Of a stretch of 64,000 nucleotides of DNA, positions 46,047-56,985 are shown piece after piece. Position 1 is the first letter of the stretch. The number at the start of each line of letters is the position of its first letter. The DNA comes from Zygnema cylindricum (taxonomy: Eukaryota > Streptophyta > Zygnematophyceae > Zygnematales > Zygnemataceae). A program made the translations under genes and the position numbers. The stretch covers positions 1 to 64,000 of the forward strand of contig JBBHKE010002926.1 in the NCBI GenBank assembly GCA_037447655.1. The letters are read 5' to 3'. The notes beneath the pieces were generated by a model. It saw only the letters and a program-made list of their open reading frames with translations. It had not been told where the DNA came from and did no database searches.

Positions 46047-46808
46047 TTTGGTTAGAAACCAGGGAGAAGTTTGCTCACCCGAAAATCAACTGCCGTGACC
46101 GGTAAGGGTGCTCTGACCTGTGTCGGTGAAACCACAATGTGAAGTGGTAGGGGATTGGAGGGAAACTAAGTGACCACACTACCAGCCGCCGCTGGTTAGA
46201 TGTGGGGCGTGCTTAGGTCGTAAGGACTAAGGAGGGGTGGGCAGTGTAGCCACCGCTGAAGCTCACTCCAATTACCTAGAGGCCAAACAAACTTGCCTTC
46301 TCCTAGCTATGATTCATGTGTAGAGGGAGGGCTTCAAGCCATGAAGGGTGAGGATGTGAGGATTAGAGAGTAAAAGATCTTGATGTAGTGGGAAGTGGGA
46401 AATTTGCTAATGGAGGAGAAGGAAAGTGGAGTACTTTACTTCTTCAAAAGCAAAGGAGTCCAGAAATGACTCAAAACTTTTCAAACCCTAAATTGCTACC
46501 TTTGATTGATGTCAATTTTGCTGTTGCAAAATTTATGGTTAAATCTTACCTTTGAGAGCTTTCAATTTTGTTATTGCAAAATTTGTGGGGAAATTCTTAC
46601 CTTCTGTTTCAATGTTGGGAATTGAAAATTTGAATTTGTACTAACTTACTGTCAATGTCTTTTTAATTTCTCAGATCTTGATCTTTTCAAAGGATTTGTT
46701 AAGGAGAAGAAGTCTTAGATTGGAGCAATCTGAGGACTTCAAATCTGCATCAAATTTCATTGGGAAATTATACTCTATCTTTCTTTTGCTTGATTTCATT
46801 GTGTGATA

Positions 46809-47904
46809 ATGGCAAATTCTGCATGGAAACGTGAAATGGAGAATGCGTTGAATGTGTTGAAGAAGAGGACTGTGAAATTGGTCAAAAGATTTAATAATCA
46901 TGCTGTCGCTGTAGATGAAACCATTTCCGAATTGAAAAGTGAATTGAAAGTTGTCAAAGAAAATGGAAATGTTTCAAATGAGAAATTAGATGAACGTATT
47001 AACTTAATTCAGACCAAGAATGATATGAATGACCAAAAGGGTGAGAGTAGTAAAAGGAATGCCAGTTTTAGGGAGGATGATCATGATAGACCTAAGAAGA
47101 TAAGGGATCTGAAATTGTCTATTAGTGATGCACCATCGTTTGATGGTAAGAGGATCGATGAGTTGGATGCTTGGATTTTTCATATGGAGTATTATTTGGA
47201 GTATAGAAATTGCAATCGACATAATTACACTTCTTTTGCTGTTAGTTGTATGAAAGGCGATGCTCAGATTTGGTATTATACTCAGAGAAGGTCTAAATTG
47301 ATTCCTGATAATGCTGATTTGGAAACTTTTAAAACCGCGATCAAATCGCGTTTCTTGTCTGTCACTTTTAAATCCAGAATGGAGGAAAAGTGGTTGAATT
47401 GTAAGCAGACTAGATCCGTGAAAGATTATATTGTGGAATTTGACTCATCTAGCATTCATGTCATATGTTTGACTGATGAAATGGCTAAATTGCATTTCTT
47501 GAACTATTTGAATCCTATACTAAAATCAGAACTAAAACATCAAAAATTTAATAATTTTAAGGAATTACAAGATAAGTCATTGGAATTAGAGGATCAATTG
47601 GGGTATAATCACAAAACTCGATCACTTAGGGGTAATTTGAATGAAGTATCAGAGTGGGATGAGGAGGAATTTGTTGAAGAGGGTTTGAATGCTGGTCTGG
47701 TGAATAGGCAAAATATCTTAAGGGGAAATCAAAGGGGTGGACATAGTGTTAATGCAGGAAATAAATTTAACAATAGAGGGGGGTACATTAAAAGTTCTAA
47801 TCCAAGCATTAATGCCCAGAAGCCTAACCTTACCATCCCCACATGCACTATTTGTCAAAAAAAGGGTCATAGAGCATTTGAGTGTGCACAACTGAAAAAG
47901 ATTA
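46809..47904 (+). CDS. Ty3-gypsy-type Gag polyprotein (truncated by gap)
   Basis: Structural protein that packages retrotransposon RNA in virus-like particles. The frame from the ATG at 46809 runs open for about 365 codons into the gap. It has a coiled-coil-like N-terminus, a retrotransposon Gag core (FDGKRIDELDAWIFHMEYYL, GDAQIWYYT, LETFKTAIKSRF, VKDYIVEFDSSS, LKSELKHQKF), a Gly/Asn-rich linker and a CCHC zinc knuckle (CTICQKKGHRAFEC). No stop or frameshift is seen, so it may be fairly young. The protease-pol part is not assembled; after the gap the sequence is unrelated. Confidence 0.88.
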
Positions 47905-47914
47905 NNNNNNNNNN
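47905..47914. other. Assembly gap (10 N)
   Basis: Ten N interrupt the retrotransposon coding sequence. The true gap length is unknown, because the sequence on the right does not continue the element. Confidence 0.99.
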
Positions 47915-48795
47915 CAAATATAACATCATATTTTTTATATGAGTTCAAATAACAAAATACGAGTAATCAACATACTGTAGATTTGTAGTGTTGTAAACAT
48001 GGCGTACCACACGAGTGTTAAAATGTATATATTTACCAAAAAAAAGGAAAACCTAGAAATTTCCTGTTCCGCTTTCACTACGAACTTATAAGTGTTCAAA
48101 GGTAATGTACATTATTTGTGTTTAAATACAGCGTACATCACAAATATTTAATATACCAAACATACTTGTTACATAACACATAGATTTAAAGTGATGCAAA
48201 GACAACAAGCGATATCATTCCATGAGGGGTCGTACCCTCCTTTGTCACAAACTTGTTGGGCTCTTCTTAAGGGCATAGACTCCAAGCATCACTTTCACCT
48301 TGTCCACTGAATGAAACCAAAAAGACAAAGGACTGTTTAAATATAATATGAACTTGTGAATATAGCGAACAACAGAAACGTAGTGAAATTTAGATACACA
48401 ATACATTGTTCATACAAACCATATAATTTATAAACACTACATGCGACATAAATTTGTGTTTATTACATGTAATGGAAACTTGTGAATATTCAAGCATCAC
48501 TTTCGCCTTGTCCTTTAAAGATCCAAAAGGAAAAAAAACCATTTATATATGTAAAATTGTGAGCACACCATGCGGTACAAATGTTGTGATGTTTAGATGT
48601 CATACAACTAATGAGCATAAAACAATAAACTTGAGTATATTTTATACTACAATATAAACTCGCGAACCTTGAAATATTGTATACAATAGAAAATTTGGAA
48701 TATCCGAGCATCACTGTTGCTTTTCGAAAGATGGAATCAAAAGGAAAAACAACCTTTTAATTTATCAAATTGCAAATTTAACACATCCGTTTGTG
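47915..48795. repeat. Degenerate tandem repeat of about 210 bp
   Basis: CAAGCATCACTTTC-CCTTGTCC followed by AAAAGGAAAAA or a variant recurs at about 48283, 48492 and 48708. The AATATGAACTTGTGAATAT phrase recurs near 48345, 48470 and, beyond the copia insertion, at 61702. Hence the copia element inserted into this array. No gene seen. Confidence 0.65.
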
Positions 48796-48800
48796 TCTCA

Positions 48801-49838
48801 TCTATAAATTAAAGGTTATTTTAGTATTTTCTAGTTTTTGTAAAATGCAGAAAAAAAGTAGAGGCAGACTGCCTCTAACTCCTCTCTCCAGCTCCCACAC
48901 TTGTCGCAGTCACTGAAAGTTGGAGAGGGAAATAGAGCCATGGCCGCCTATGCTATCCAGACGAGTGCACACATTAGATTGATAGATTTACCAAAATAGT
49001 AATTGACGGAGGCGAGATTAGAACCTCGTACCTGGCGTCTGTCAGAGCCGCTGGTAGCCGGTAGCGTTAGCCAAATAGTCTAAGATCAAGGTTATATTAT
49101 GTAGGGTTTCATTATTATATAAATAGTGACACGTAGGCTATTTCATTTAAAACGATATTTGGACATAGATACAGTTTGTGTTGTACGGCGTACAGAACAT
49201 CAGAAACAAATACCACGCACTTTGTTTCGAAGGCGAAACAAATATCGTGCAAGTATTTTTGACGGCTACGATTGAAATCCGGTTTAATCGGACGACCGCA
49301 AAGCATGTCGAGATCGCGAAAAAGGTTTTTGGCGGTTTACGATCAACGTCACATTGATTGACACATGGCACAACCATGTTCGACTACGGCATCTTCGAGG
49401 ATTACATGAACGAATCCAAGAATGACATGTGTCGACTTATTGGCCATGTCGTACAATGGCCGTACATAAAGTACATTGGCACCTGTACTTTTCTGTACGA
49501 CACACTATTATGAATGGTGTCGTACTTCAGTAGATAGAGTTTTAGAGAGAGAGATACGACTTAGATAATTTTGATAGATTGGACCCTCTCTCCCAGAGAG
49601 CTTTTGTACAAAAGGTCAACGTTGACCCTCCATAACTTATTGCTCAGGAGAGCAAATTCAAAGATTATTTTCGCTATAGACCTAGGGGAGTCTTGCTTTC
49701 ACAGGGGTGAAGGTGGTCACAATTTTATGTCTGCTAGGGTGGCAGTTATTCTTGCTGAAACACAAAAGGGTCAGGGTTATCTTAGAGGCTTCGTGTGAGA
49801 TGCCTACTTTGAGGACCGATGGAGGTCTCACAGTTGCA
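48801..49838 (+). repeat. 5' LTR of the outer copia element
   Basis: 1038 bp, aligning with 60634-61668; the start TG has decayed to TC. Landmarks are TATTTTCTAG, the hairpin-forming CTCTCCAGCT...AGTTGGAGAG, GCCATGG, an antisense tRNA-like arm (49013-49028) and a terminal GGAGGTCTCACAGTTGCA. Confidence 0.85.
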
Positions 49839-49853
49839 AATTATGAGCCCACC
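49839..49853 (+). other. Decayed half-tRNA primer site (outer element)
   Basis: AATTATGAGCCCACC aligns with GGTTATGGGCCCACC of the nested copy at 12 of 15 positions. The three differences are all G to A, compatible with decay of a methylated element. See 55912-55926. Confidence 0.7.
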
Positions 49854-49988
49854 CTCTAGGTTACCCATCTTGAATGGAACTGGCTTAATATACTGGGAAA
49901 GTATGATGACAGAAGCTCTATGTGAGAAACAGTTTGGGGAATAGTGAGTGGACGCGTGAGGCGTCCATAAAGTCTTGGGATCCCTCGA

Positions 49989-50547
49989 GTGTTTAGAGGA
50001 ATTAGATTCAACAAAGATGTAGATCCATCTCCAACGGAGGAGACAAAGGAATGGGAGATGGTGGACAAAGGAAAGGAGAAGAAAACGATCACGCCAATAG
50101 CAACTGGTTCGGCATTCATGTCACCTATTCTGAGGAACGAGGAGAATGATATCAATACATGGGACTACATCAATATGGCGGCTAAGCACTTAATCCTCCG
50201 CCATCTTACTCAAGGGCTTGCATCTCTTTATTTGCAGGTAGAGAGGGCTTTCGATCTTCGGGTGGCTCTCATAGAGATGTATCCAAGTGGTACAATCTAG
50301 CAACAGGAGTTGGCTGATATGATAATTAACGCATATGTATACAAGGGGGAGAAGATGTTGGATTTTTGTAATGAGCTTGCAACACTTTTCATGGAGCTAG
50401 AGAGTGTTGGACAGGTTGAAACTGAAAAGATGAAGGTTAACTGTTTGCTCATGAAGTTACAAGATGAGTTCGAGAACATAGTCAAAAGAGTGATGGACTT
50501 GCCAAACTCAAGGTGGATTTGGAATTCAATGGTAGGGATGATTCTCA
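49989..50547 (+). pseudogene. gag of the outer copia element
   Basis: Copia Gag fragment with MAAKHLILRHLTQGLASLYL, the ELATLFMELE helix and NCLLMKLQDEFENI, matching the nested copy's Gag. A TAG stop interrupts it at 50298-50300. It is cut by the nested insertion inside WIWNSMVGMILR and continues at 56986. Confidence 0.88.
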
Positions 50548-51599
50548 GGAAACTCTGAGACCTCGATAAGTCCTCAGAGTGGACAGCTTCCAAGAAGCCT
50601 CTAGGATAACCCTGACCCCTTTGTGTTTTAGCAAAAACAACACGAACCCTGGCAGACAATAACTCTGACCACCTTCACCCCTGTAAAGGCAAGACTCCGT
50701 TGAGTCGATAACAAAAAGAATATCTGAATTTGCTCCCCTGAGCAGTAAGTTATGGAGGGTCAAAGTTGACCTTTTGTACGGAAGCTCTCTGGGAGAGAGG
50801 GTACTATTGCCTAATTTTTCTAAGTCCTATCTCTCTCACAGACTCTATCTACTGATATACAAAGCCAATCAGTTTTTAGTTCTGTACACAAAAGTACAGC
50901 TTCCGGTGATCTTTTTGTACGAACACAGTACAACATGGCCTAAATGTCGACACGTGGTATGTCCGGATTCGCTCCCTTAATCCTCGGAGATGCAACGATC
51001 CAATGTCATTCCACCATATGTCATCCGATGTGGCGATGACCAAAAACCGCCGAAATCCTCTTCCGCGATCTCGGCGTTAATTCCGACCGTCCGATTAAAT
51101 TCACATTTAATCATAGCCGTATTAAATATATGCGTGGTATTAGTTTCATTAAAGAAATAAATGCGCGGTATTGGTTTCTTTTCCGTACCGTAATCCGTAC
51201 GTTTACATTACTGGATCTATGTCTCCGTAAACAGTTTCAGTTAAATGAACTATCCTATGTATAAATGTTTAATTAAATATCAAACCATATCATACGTAAC
51301 ACTAGTTGAAGACTTACGGCTAAGGCTACCGCCTACCGGCTGTCTGCCGTCCGGTAGGTACCACGATCAAATCTTGTGGCCGGCACATAACTTTTAGTAA
51401 ATAACCCCTAACTAATATATATTTCCCGTAAACCTCTGGATAGCCTAGGTAGCCATGGCTCTAGCTCCCTCTCCAATTTCTCAGTGACTGCGACAAGTTT
51501 GAGAGTTGGAGAGAGAAGTTAGAGGTAGACTGCCTCGGCTTCTTTCTATATTTCTATTTAGACCTAGAAAATACTTTAAATGGACCATTAATTTCTACA
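50548..51599 (-). repeat. 3' LTR of the nested copia element
   Basis: It starts TGTAGAAATTAATGG right after the polypurine tract (complement of 51600-51614, AGAAAATAAGGGGAG) and ends CTCAGAGTTTCC (terminal CA mutated to CC). Confidence 0.93.
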
Positions 51600-51612
51600 C
51601 TCCCCTTATTTT

Positions 51613-53567
51613 CTAGTCAATCTTTAATTTCAGACCACACTTCTCCCTGCAGAAAATTAGCTTAGGGGAAGGCACAGGTTTGGTCATCATATCTGCTACC
51701 ATCTCAATATCTGGTCGGTATTCTAAACTGATTATTTTGTTTTCTACTTTCTCTCTAACAAAGCTGAGTCTTATGTCCACGTGTTTGGCTTTAAAATGAT
51801 GTTTAGGATTGGCAGAAATAGCGATTGCTGCCTGATTATCACAAAAAAAATTATGCACAACACTCTTAAGGTGACCCAGCTCACCAAGCAAAGACTTGAC
51901 CCACATCAATTCTTTTACAGTAGAGCAAGAGGCCATATACTCAGCCTCCATGGTGGACTGAGCAATAAATTTTTGCTGTTTGCTACTCCAACAGCAAGCC
52001 CCATCACCCACATATAATACATATCCAGAAGTGCATCTCCTCATCGGAGCATCACCATAACTGGCATCACTCCAAGTAGTGATGTCAGTATTCTCCCCAC
52101 CCAAATGCAACCATAGATCCCTAGTTCCTATCAAATATCTAAGGACTCTCTTAGCCGCCTCCCAATCCCTCTTAGTGGGAGCATTTAGACTTCTACTCAG
52201 CAATCCTAGAGCTGCAGCTAAATCCGGCCGGGTACAATTCATAAAATAGATTAGACTTCCCACTACTTGCTTGTAAGGAATAGTCTGCATGAACTTCTGT
52301 TCTTCAAGAGATAATTCCTCGTCTAAGACTATGACTCCTTCTTCCTCACTCCCCTCACTTCCCTTCTCCAACTCCATTGGAGTTGTACAACTATTAGCTT
52401 TATCCATTTGAATTTTTTCAAGCATGTTCCCTATTGCTTCGTTTTGAGTCAATTTTATAATTTTTATTTTTCCGTCTCTCTCTACTTGAATTCCCAAAAT
52501 ATATTTTGCTTCCCCCATATCCTTCATTTCAAATCTCCCCTTAAGATCGGTTTTCAGTTTATTAATTTTTTCCATTGATTTACTCAAAACAAGCAAATCA
52601 TCAACATAAATTGCAATAAATAGAAAATCTTCCTCATCTTCGAAAACATAGATTGAGTGATCTGAGCTGATCCGGATATATCCCAGACCGGTAAGAAACT
52701 CATCAAGCTTCTTATTCCATTGTCGAGGCGCCTGTTTCAAACCATAAAGAGATTTAATCAGTCGGCATACCTTACTCTCCTCTCCTTTCTCCACCAACCA
52801 TTCGGGTTGTCGCATGAAGATCTCTTCTTCCAATTCTCCACGCAAAAAGGATGTTTTGATGTCCATCTGGTGCACTTCCATGTCTTCCGCTGCTGCCAGG
52901 CTGAGAAGTATGCGGACGGAGGGAAATCTGACCACCGGGCAAAGGTTTTTTCGTAGTCAATTCCCTCCTTTTGTGTAAATCCCTTTGCCACTAGTCGGGC
53001 CTTGTAGCGCTCGATTGTGTTATCTGGGTTTAGTTTTAATTTGAAAACCCACTTACAACCGATTGGTTTTCGGTTAGGTGGACAATCCACCAGCTCCCAA
53101 GTATCGGCTGCCATAATTGAGGCCATCTCCTCATTGATAGTTGTCTTCCACCGATTTCTTTTTGGACAAGTCATCGCCTCTCCATAAGTTTGAGGTTCAT
53201 CTTGATGAGATAGTTTAGTTACCTTGTTATTAACCTGTTTTTCTTGCTGTCTTTTGCTACTTCTCCTTCCCCCCTCAAAATTTGAGGTCGGAATAGATGG
53301 TTTTCGTGGATTCTTTCGAACAAACTCGGCTTCTCCCCTATCCCTTGATTCCGAATAAATTTCCACCACGTCTTCCGCTTCGGGTAGAGTTGTCACTGGA
53401 GTTTCCACAGCCGAGTCCTTTTCGGTCTGATTTGTACCTGCAATAATGCCATCTTCTCTAAAACCTAGATAGTTAGGAAGCTCAAAGTCATCAGAATTTT
53501 CTGACTCAAATCTGATTTTTACTGGCTTTGTATACTTGAAGAGATCCACAGACTTTCCTTCATCCAT
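51613..53567 (-). pseudogene. Copia reverse transcriptase-RNase H (nested element)
   Basis: Copies element RNA into DNA. From 53567 down: a linker with TYGEAMTCPKRNRWK and a CKWVFKLK start of RT, then one frameshift near 52935-52960, then DIKTSFLRGELEEEIFM, IKSLYGLKQAPRQWNK, the catalytic YVDDLLVLS, VGSLIYFMNCTRPDL and HLVRYL-type motifs. RNase H follows (WSDASYGDAPM, STMEAEYMASC, CDNQAAIAISANPKHH, KHVDIRLSFVREK, MVADMMTKPVPSPK). The stop is at 51613-51615. Apart from the frameshift the domain residues are intact. It shares its order with 59211-60620 of the outer copy. Confidence 0.93.
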
Positions 53568-53611
53568 AACTACTAGATGCTTTACTAAGATTATATCTTC
53601 CCTTTTATATC

Positions 53612-54234
53612 CTAAACTCTAAATCCTTTAACATCCTCATCATATCCTAATAAGTATCCCGGTTTTCCTTTAGGATCTAGCTTCCAATTGGACCGATCAG
53701 TATCTAGACTGAATACTTGACTGCCGAAAACCTTTAAGTGAGATATGTCTGGTTTCCGGCTTGTCCATCTCTCATAAGGTGTTTGATCTTTTATAGCTGA
53801 AGTAAGAACTCTATTTTTGAGGTAATTAGCACAGTTCATTGCTTCTGCCCAAAACCTTTTTCCTATCTTTTTATCTAACAACATACTTCTAGCACTATCA
53901 CTTAGTGTTCTATTTAACCTTTCAGCTACCCCATTCTGTTCCGGGTTTTCTGGAACTGTCTTTTGGTGTTGGACTCCATCTTCCCTCAGAAAATCCTCAA
54001 ACTGGTTAAAAGTATACTCCCCACCATTGTCACTCCTTACTCTCTTGATTGGAGCTTCATGGAGTTTTTCACTCCATGTTTTATATTGTCTAAAACAATC
54101 CTGAGCTTTTGACTTGTTTTTCAAAAAATACACTCGGGAATACCGAGACCAATTATCACTGATAGTCATCATAAATCTCTTCCCCCCCGGTGAGTGCACT
54201 TTAGCCGGTCCCCAAATATCTGTGTGTACTAGAT
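53612..54234 (-). pseudogene. Copia integrase core (nested element)
   Basis: DDE integrase core, which inserts the DNA copy into the genome. Visible are DNWSRYSRVYFLK, VRSDNGGEYTFNQFEDF, the catalytic Glu context NGVAERLNRTLSDSARSML, and the GKR motif-like KPGYLLGYDEDVKGFRV end. A TAG at about 53609-53611 replaces the Tyr codon still present in the outer copy. A frameshift at about 54260-54275 separates it from the upstream frame. Confidence 0.92.
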
Positions 54235-55287
54235 CTAGAATTTTTTCTCCCTTATAGGTGGCTTTTTAGGAAAGGGTAATCTCTGTGTTTTACCTTGAGC
54301 ACATCCACTACAATCACTTATATTATCACTCTCACTGAACCTAATCCCTTCCTTCACTCCCATGTTTTCCATCTCTCTTAACTTGTCTAGATTCACATGC
54401 CTAAGCCTCTTATGCCACATCATAATATCATTAACACCAGCATAATAAAGTTTCTTCGTTTCATTACTTAAAACCAGCCTAAACATCCCATGGCTACCTT
54501 TTTGAGCAAGGAAATAGACAACCTCCTCAAATTTAGCAGTAAAGACTCCTTTCCTAGTGCTAGTAAAAAAACCCTTATCATCTAATACAGATGTAGAGAT
54601 GAGGTTTTTGTTCAGCTCCGGAATAAATAATACATCGGAGAATGTTACTATGGATGTCTTTCCTTCTACTAACACTTTCAAATCTACCGATCCTACAAGA
54701 GTAATGGTGACTATCCTCCCATCCTCGTACTCTATCTCTACAGTGGGAATCTTTCTTATCTTAGTGAACAGGTGCCTATCCTTACACATGTGCATGGAGG
54801 CACCTGAATCTACAATCCAGCGTGCTTCACCTTTCAATCCACCGTAAGCACATTTCTGCCTTCGTGGAATTTTTACCTCGTTTTTCGCCTCCAACTCCTC
54901 ATCTAAAAGAAGCTCATCGTCCTCGTCCTCAAATTCCGCCTCATGTACCTGTGTCACAAGGGCCTTTTTCTTTTCTCTCGGGGTACCACCGGTCTGCCCC
55001 TCCTTTAACCGAAGCTCGGTTAGCTTAGTGCACAATGCCATATAGTGCCCAGGTTTCTTACAAAAATGACATGAACCTTTGGGAGCCCTTGGTCCGAACT
55101 CGTCGGTCTGATTTTTCTGCTCCCTCCCCCCATAGTTACCGACCAGTTTCCGAGAATCCTTGTTCCTCAAATCGGTCGCAGTTGCCAAGGCTTGGCCACT
55201 CTTTCCTCCCCTTCGGATCTCAATCGTATTCTCCCAAACGAGAATCATCCCTACCACTGAGTTCCATATCCACCTTGAGTACGGCAT
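54235..55287 (-). pseudogene. Copia Gag C-terminus, protease and integrase zinc domain (nested element)
   Basis: In order: a CCHC zinc knuckle (CHFCKKPGHYMALC), the protease active site (WIVDSGASMHMCKD), and the GAG-pre-integrase HHCC region (MWHKRLRHVNLDKL ... CSGCAQGKTQRLPFP). It is 350 codons open. A TAG stop (about 55288-55290) separates it from the upstream gag frame at the position where the outer copy reads ATG. The end at 54235 comes from a frameshift near KKPP. Confidence 0.93.
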
Positions 55288-55290
55288 GTC

Positions 55291-55824
55291 CTACACACGG
55301 TTGACTATGTTCTCGAACTCATCGGGTAACTTCATCAGTAAACAGTTAACCTTTTCTTTTTCACTAAAATCTTTTCCCGCGCTTTCTAGTTCCATGAAGA
55401 GTGTAGCAAGCTCATTGCAAAAATACAACATCTTCCCCCCTTTGTATACATACTCCTTAACTTTTTGATCAGCCAACTGTTGTTGCTGAATCCTACCACT
55501 TCGGTACATCTCTATGAGAGCCATCCAAAGATCGCATGCCCTTTTTACCTGCAAATGAGGACATGCAAGTCCTTCAGTGAGATGGCGTAGGATGAAGTGC
55601 TTTGCCGCCATATTGTTGAAGTCCCAGGTTTCAGTATCATTCTCCACGTTCCTTGGATTAGGTGACATGAATGCCGAACCTGTTGCTATTGGTGTGGTCG
55701 CCTCCTTCTCCTTTCCTTTGTCCACCACCTCTCCTTCCTTTATTTCCTCTGTTAAAGGTGGATCCTCTTTCCTGGTGAATCTGCTTCCAAGACTTGATGG
55801 ACGCCCCAACCGTCCACTCACTAT
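55291..55824 (-). pseudogene. Copia gag N-terminal part (nested element)
   Basis: Gag core of the UBN2-like copia type: MAAKHFILRHLTEGLACPHL, ALIEMYRSGRIQQQQLADQK, CNELATLFMELESAG, NCLLMKLPDEFENIV. The frame starts from a GTG at 55821 with no in-frame ATG just upstream, so the original start is probably lost or lies in another frame. Confidence 0.88.
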
Positions 55825-55911
55825 CCCCTAAAACCTTTTTTGCATATAGCTCCTATCATCATACTTTCCCAGTATATGAAGCCAGTTCCATTAAAGATTG
55901 GTACCGTAGAG

Positions 55912-55926
55912 GGTGGGCCCATAACC
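55912..55926 (-). other. Primer site matching the anticodon arm of initiator tRNA-Met
   Basis: On the minus strand GGTTATGGGCCCACC directly follows the 5' LTR end (TTTCA). It is the exact complement of GGTGGGCCCATAACC, the anticodon stem-loop of plant initiator tRNA-Met as I recall it, not of the tRNA 3' end. This is the half-tRNA primer arrangement known from Drosophila copia. Confidence 0.82.
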
Positions 55927-56980
55927 TGAAACTCTAAGACCTCCATTAGTCCTCAGAGTGGACAGCTTCCAAGAAGCCTCTAGGATAACCCTGACCCCTT
56001 TGTGTTTCAGCAAAAACAACTACCACCCTGGCAGACAATAACTCTGACCACCTTCACCCTTGTAAAGGGAAGACTCCCTTGAGTCGATAGCAAAAAGGAT
56101 CTCTGAATTTGCTTCTGTGAGCAGTAAGTTATGGAGGGTCAAAGTTGACCTTTTGTACAGAAGCTCTTTGGGAGAGAGGGTACTATCTCCTAATTTTTCT
56201 AAGTCCTATCTCTCTCATAGACTCTATCTACTGATGTACAAAGCTAATCAGTTTTTAGTTCCGTACACAAAAGTACAGCTGCCGGTGTACTTTCTGTACG
56301 GACACTGTACGACATGGCCTAAATGTTGACACGTGGTATGTTCGGATTCGCTCCCTTAATCCTCGGAGATGTTGCGATCCAATGTCATTCCGCCACATGT
56401 CATCCGATGTGGCGATGACCAAAAACTGCCGAAATCCTCTTCCGCGATCTTGACGTTAATTCCGGCCGTCCGATTAAATTCACATTTAATCGTAGCCGTA
56501 ATAAATACATGCGCGGTATTCGTTTCATTAAGAAATAAATGCGCGGTATTGGTTTCTTATCCGTACCGTAATCCGTACTTTTACATTACTGGATCTATGT
56601 CTCCCGTAAAGAGTTTCAATTAAATGAACTATCCTATGTATGAATGTTTAATTAAATATCAAACCATATCATACGTAACACTAGTTGAAGACTTAACGGC
56701 TAAGGCTACCGGCTACCGGCTGTCTGCCGTCCGGTAGGTACCACGATCAAATCTTGTGGCCGGCACATAACTTTTAGTAAATAAACCCCTAACTAATATA
56801 TATTTCCCGTAAACCTCTGGATAGCCTAGGTAGCCATGGCTCTAGCTCCCTCTCCAATTTCTCAGTGACTGCGACAAGTTTGAGAGTTGGAGAGAGAAGT
56901 TAGAGGTAGACTGCCTCGGCTTCTTTCTATATTTCTATTTAGACCTAGAAAATACTTTAAATGGACCATTAATTTCTACA
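55927..56980 (-). repeat. 5' LTR of the nested copia element
   Basis: 1054 bp. It starts TGTAGAAATTAATGG and ends CTTAGAGTTTCA; near-identical to 50548-51599. Confidence 0.95.
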
Positions 56981-56985
56981 TCTCA

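Larger units (their letters stand above)
50548..56980 (-). mobile_element. Nested near-complete family A copia element, inverted
   Basis: 6433 bp with two LTRs of 1054 and 1052 bp that look nearly identical by eye, flanked by a perfect 5-bp duplication TCTCA (50543-50547 and 56981-56985). Order on the minus strand: 5' LTR, half-tRNA primer site, gag, protease, integrase, reverse transcriptase, RNase H, polypurine tract, 3' LTR. It sits inside the outer element of the same family. Few lesions imply a recent insertion. Confidence 0.95.
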
